From assembly GCA_903870185.1 (NCBI GenBank), contig CAIQCE010000133.1, forward strand, positions 1 through 6,396: 6,396 nucleotides of DNA. Direction: 5' to 3'. Below are positions 6,249-6,396 of the stretch, in pieces. The DNA is from an uncultured Gammaproteobacteria bacterium. Lineage in GTDB: Bacteria; Pseudomonadota; Gammaproteobacteria; Coxiellales; Coxiellaceae. Within the stretch, counting starts at the first letter, position 1. Each line of letters begins with the position of its first letter. A model generated the notes under the pieces. That model saw only the letters and a program-made list of their open reading frames with translations. It was not told where the DNA came from and made no database searches. Both the position numbers and the translations under genes were made by a program.

Positions 6249-6253
6249 CTCCT
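6249..6253 (-). promoter_or_regulatory. Ribosome binding site that decides the start of the 793-residue protein
   Basis: The minus strand reads AGGAG, eight bases before the ATG at 6240. The upstream in-frame ATG at 6282 has only AAGG one base before it. It also sits between the PmrA-type box and the probable -10, so it would not be on the transcript. Confidence 0.75.
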
Positions 6254-6272
6254 ATTGATCGGTTAGGAGGGG

Positions 6273-6305
6273 AGTATCTCATCCTTATATTAAGAAAATC
6301 TTAAG
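6273..6305 (-). promoter_or_regulatory. PmrA-type box and -10 of the 793-residue protein gene
   Basis: The minus strand at 6305 to 6290 reads CTTAAGATTTTCTTAA, an exact match to cTTAA-N2-TT-N2-cTTAA and the best of the three boxes here. Eleven bases downstream is GATACT (6278 to 6273), preceded by TG at the extended -10 position. The predicted leader is about 30 bases and carries the AGGAG site. The bases to the right (6306-6396) show no gene or terminator I can support. Confidence 0.72.
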
Positions 6306-6396
6306 GCCATCTCTCGAAATTGAGAAAAACTGAACTTTTTTGCTTAGGTGTTAAAAAAGGGGCATATTAGGGCCGAGCTGGGCCTAGAAAGACTTT

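Overview
The window looks like a piece of a gammaproteobacterial genome of the order Legionellales (Legionella, Coxiella or Rickettsiella-type host-associated bacteria). The main reason is regulatory. Three genes are each preceded by a tandem repeat fitting cTTAA-N2-TT-N2-cTTAA, the box described for the response regulator PmrA, which controls many Dot/Icm type IV effector genes in Legionella and Coxiella. No Dot/Icm gene, rRNA or other lineage marker is in the window, so the taxonomic assignment is inference and the genus is open.

Layout. (1) Positions 1-1980, minus strand: a housekeeping operon read right to left, with an extended -10 promoter, sohB (inner-membrane S49 peptidase), a cation diffusion facilitator overlapping sohB by one base (TAATG), and then the first codons of a third gene that runs off the left edge. 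(2) Positions 2020-2179: a MITE-like element with perfect 30-bp inverted arms, abutting a rho-independent terminator read on the minus strand. (3) Positions 2247-2473, minus: an easily missed 53-codon gene with a strong ribosome binding site and its own PmrA-type box. (4) Positions 2530-3740, plus: a PmrA-type box and a 385-residue protein. (5) Positions 3741-3858: a short convergent intergenic region with a REP-like palindrome. (6) Positions 3859-6305, minus: a 793-residue alanine-rich protein with the best PmrA-type box of the three. The last 91 bases hold no gene I can support.

The 385- and 793-residue proteins are convergently oriented paralogues. They share a domain of about 200 residues that I do not recognise, anchored by LAQ-x-LC-x(2)-YY-x-HLGLSE, VRF, F-x-PL-x-M-x-LPD, IDSC and a later QC. 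In the larger protein this domain sits between a long alanine-rich, probably helical region and a low-complexity tail. A short motif of the form NP[F/L/M][G/Q/R]xA recurs nine times across the protein, including two NPF tripeptides. With the shared PmrA-type control, the simplest reading is a small effector island: two members of an undescribed effector family plus a tiny co-regulated protein, beside a conserved operon. Secretion, function and regulation are inferred, not shown.
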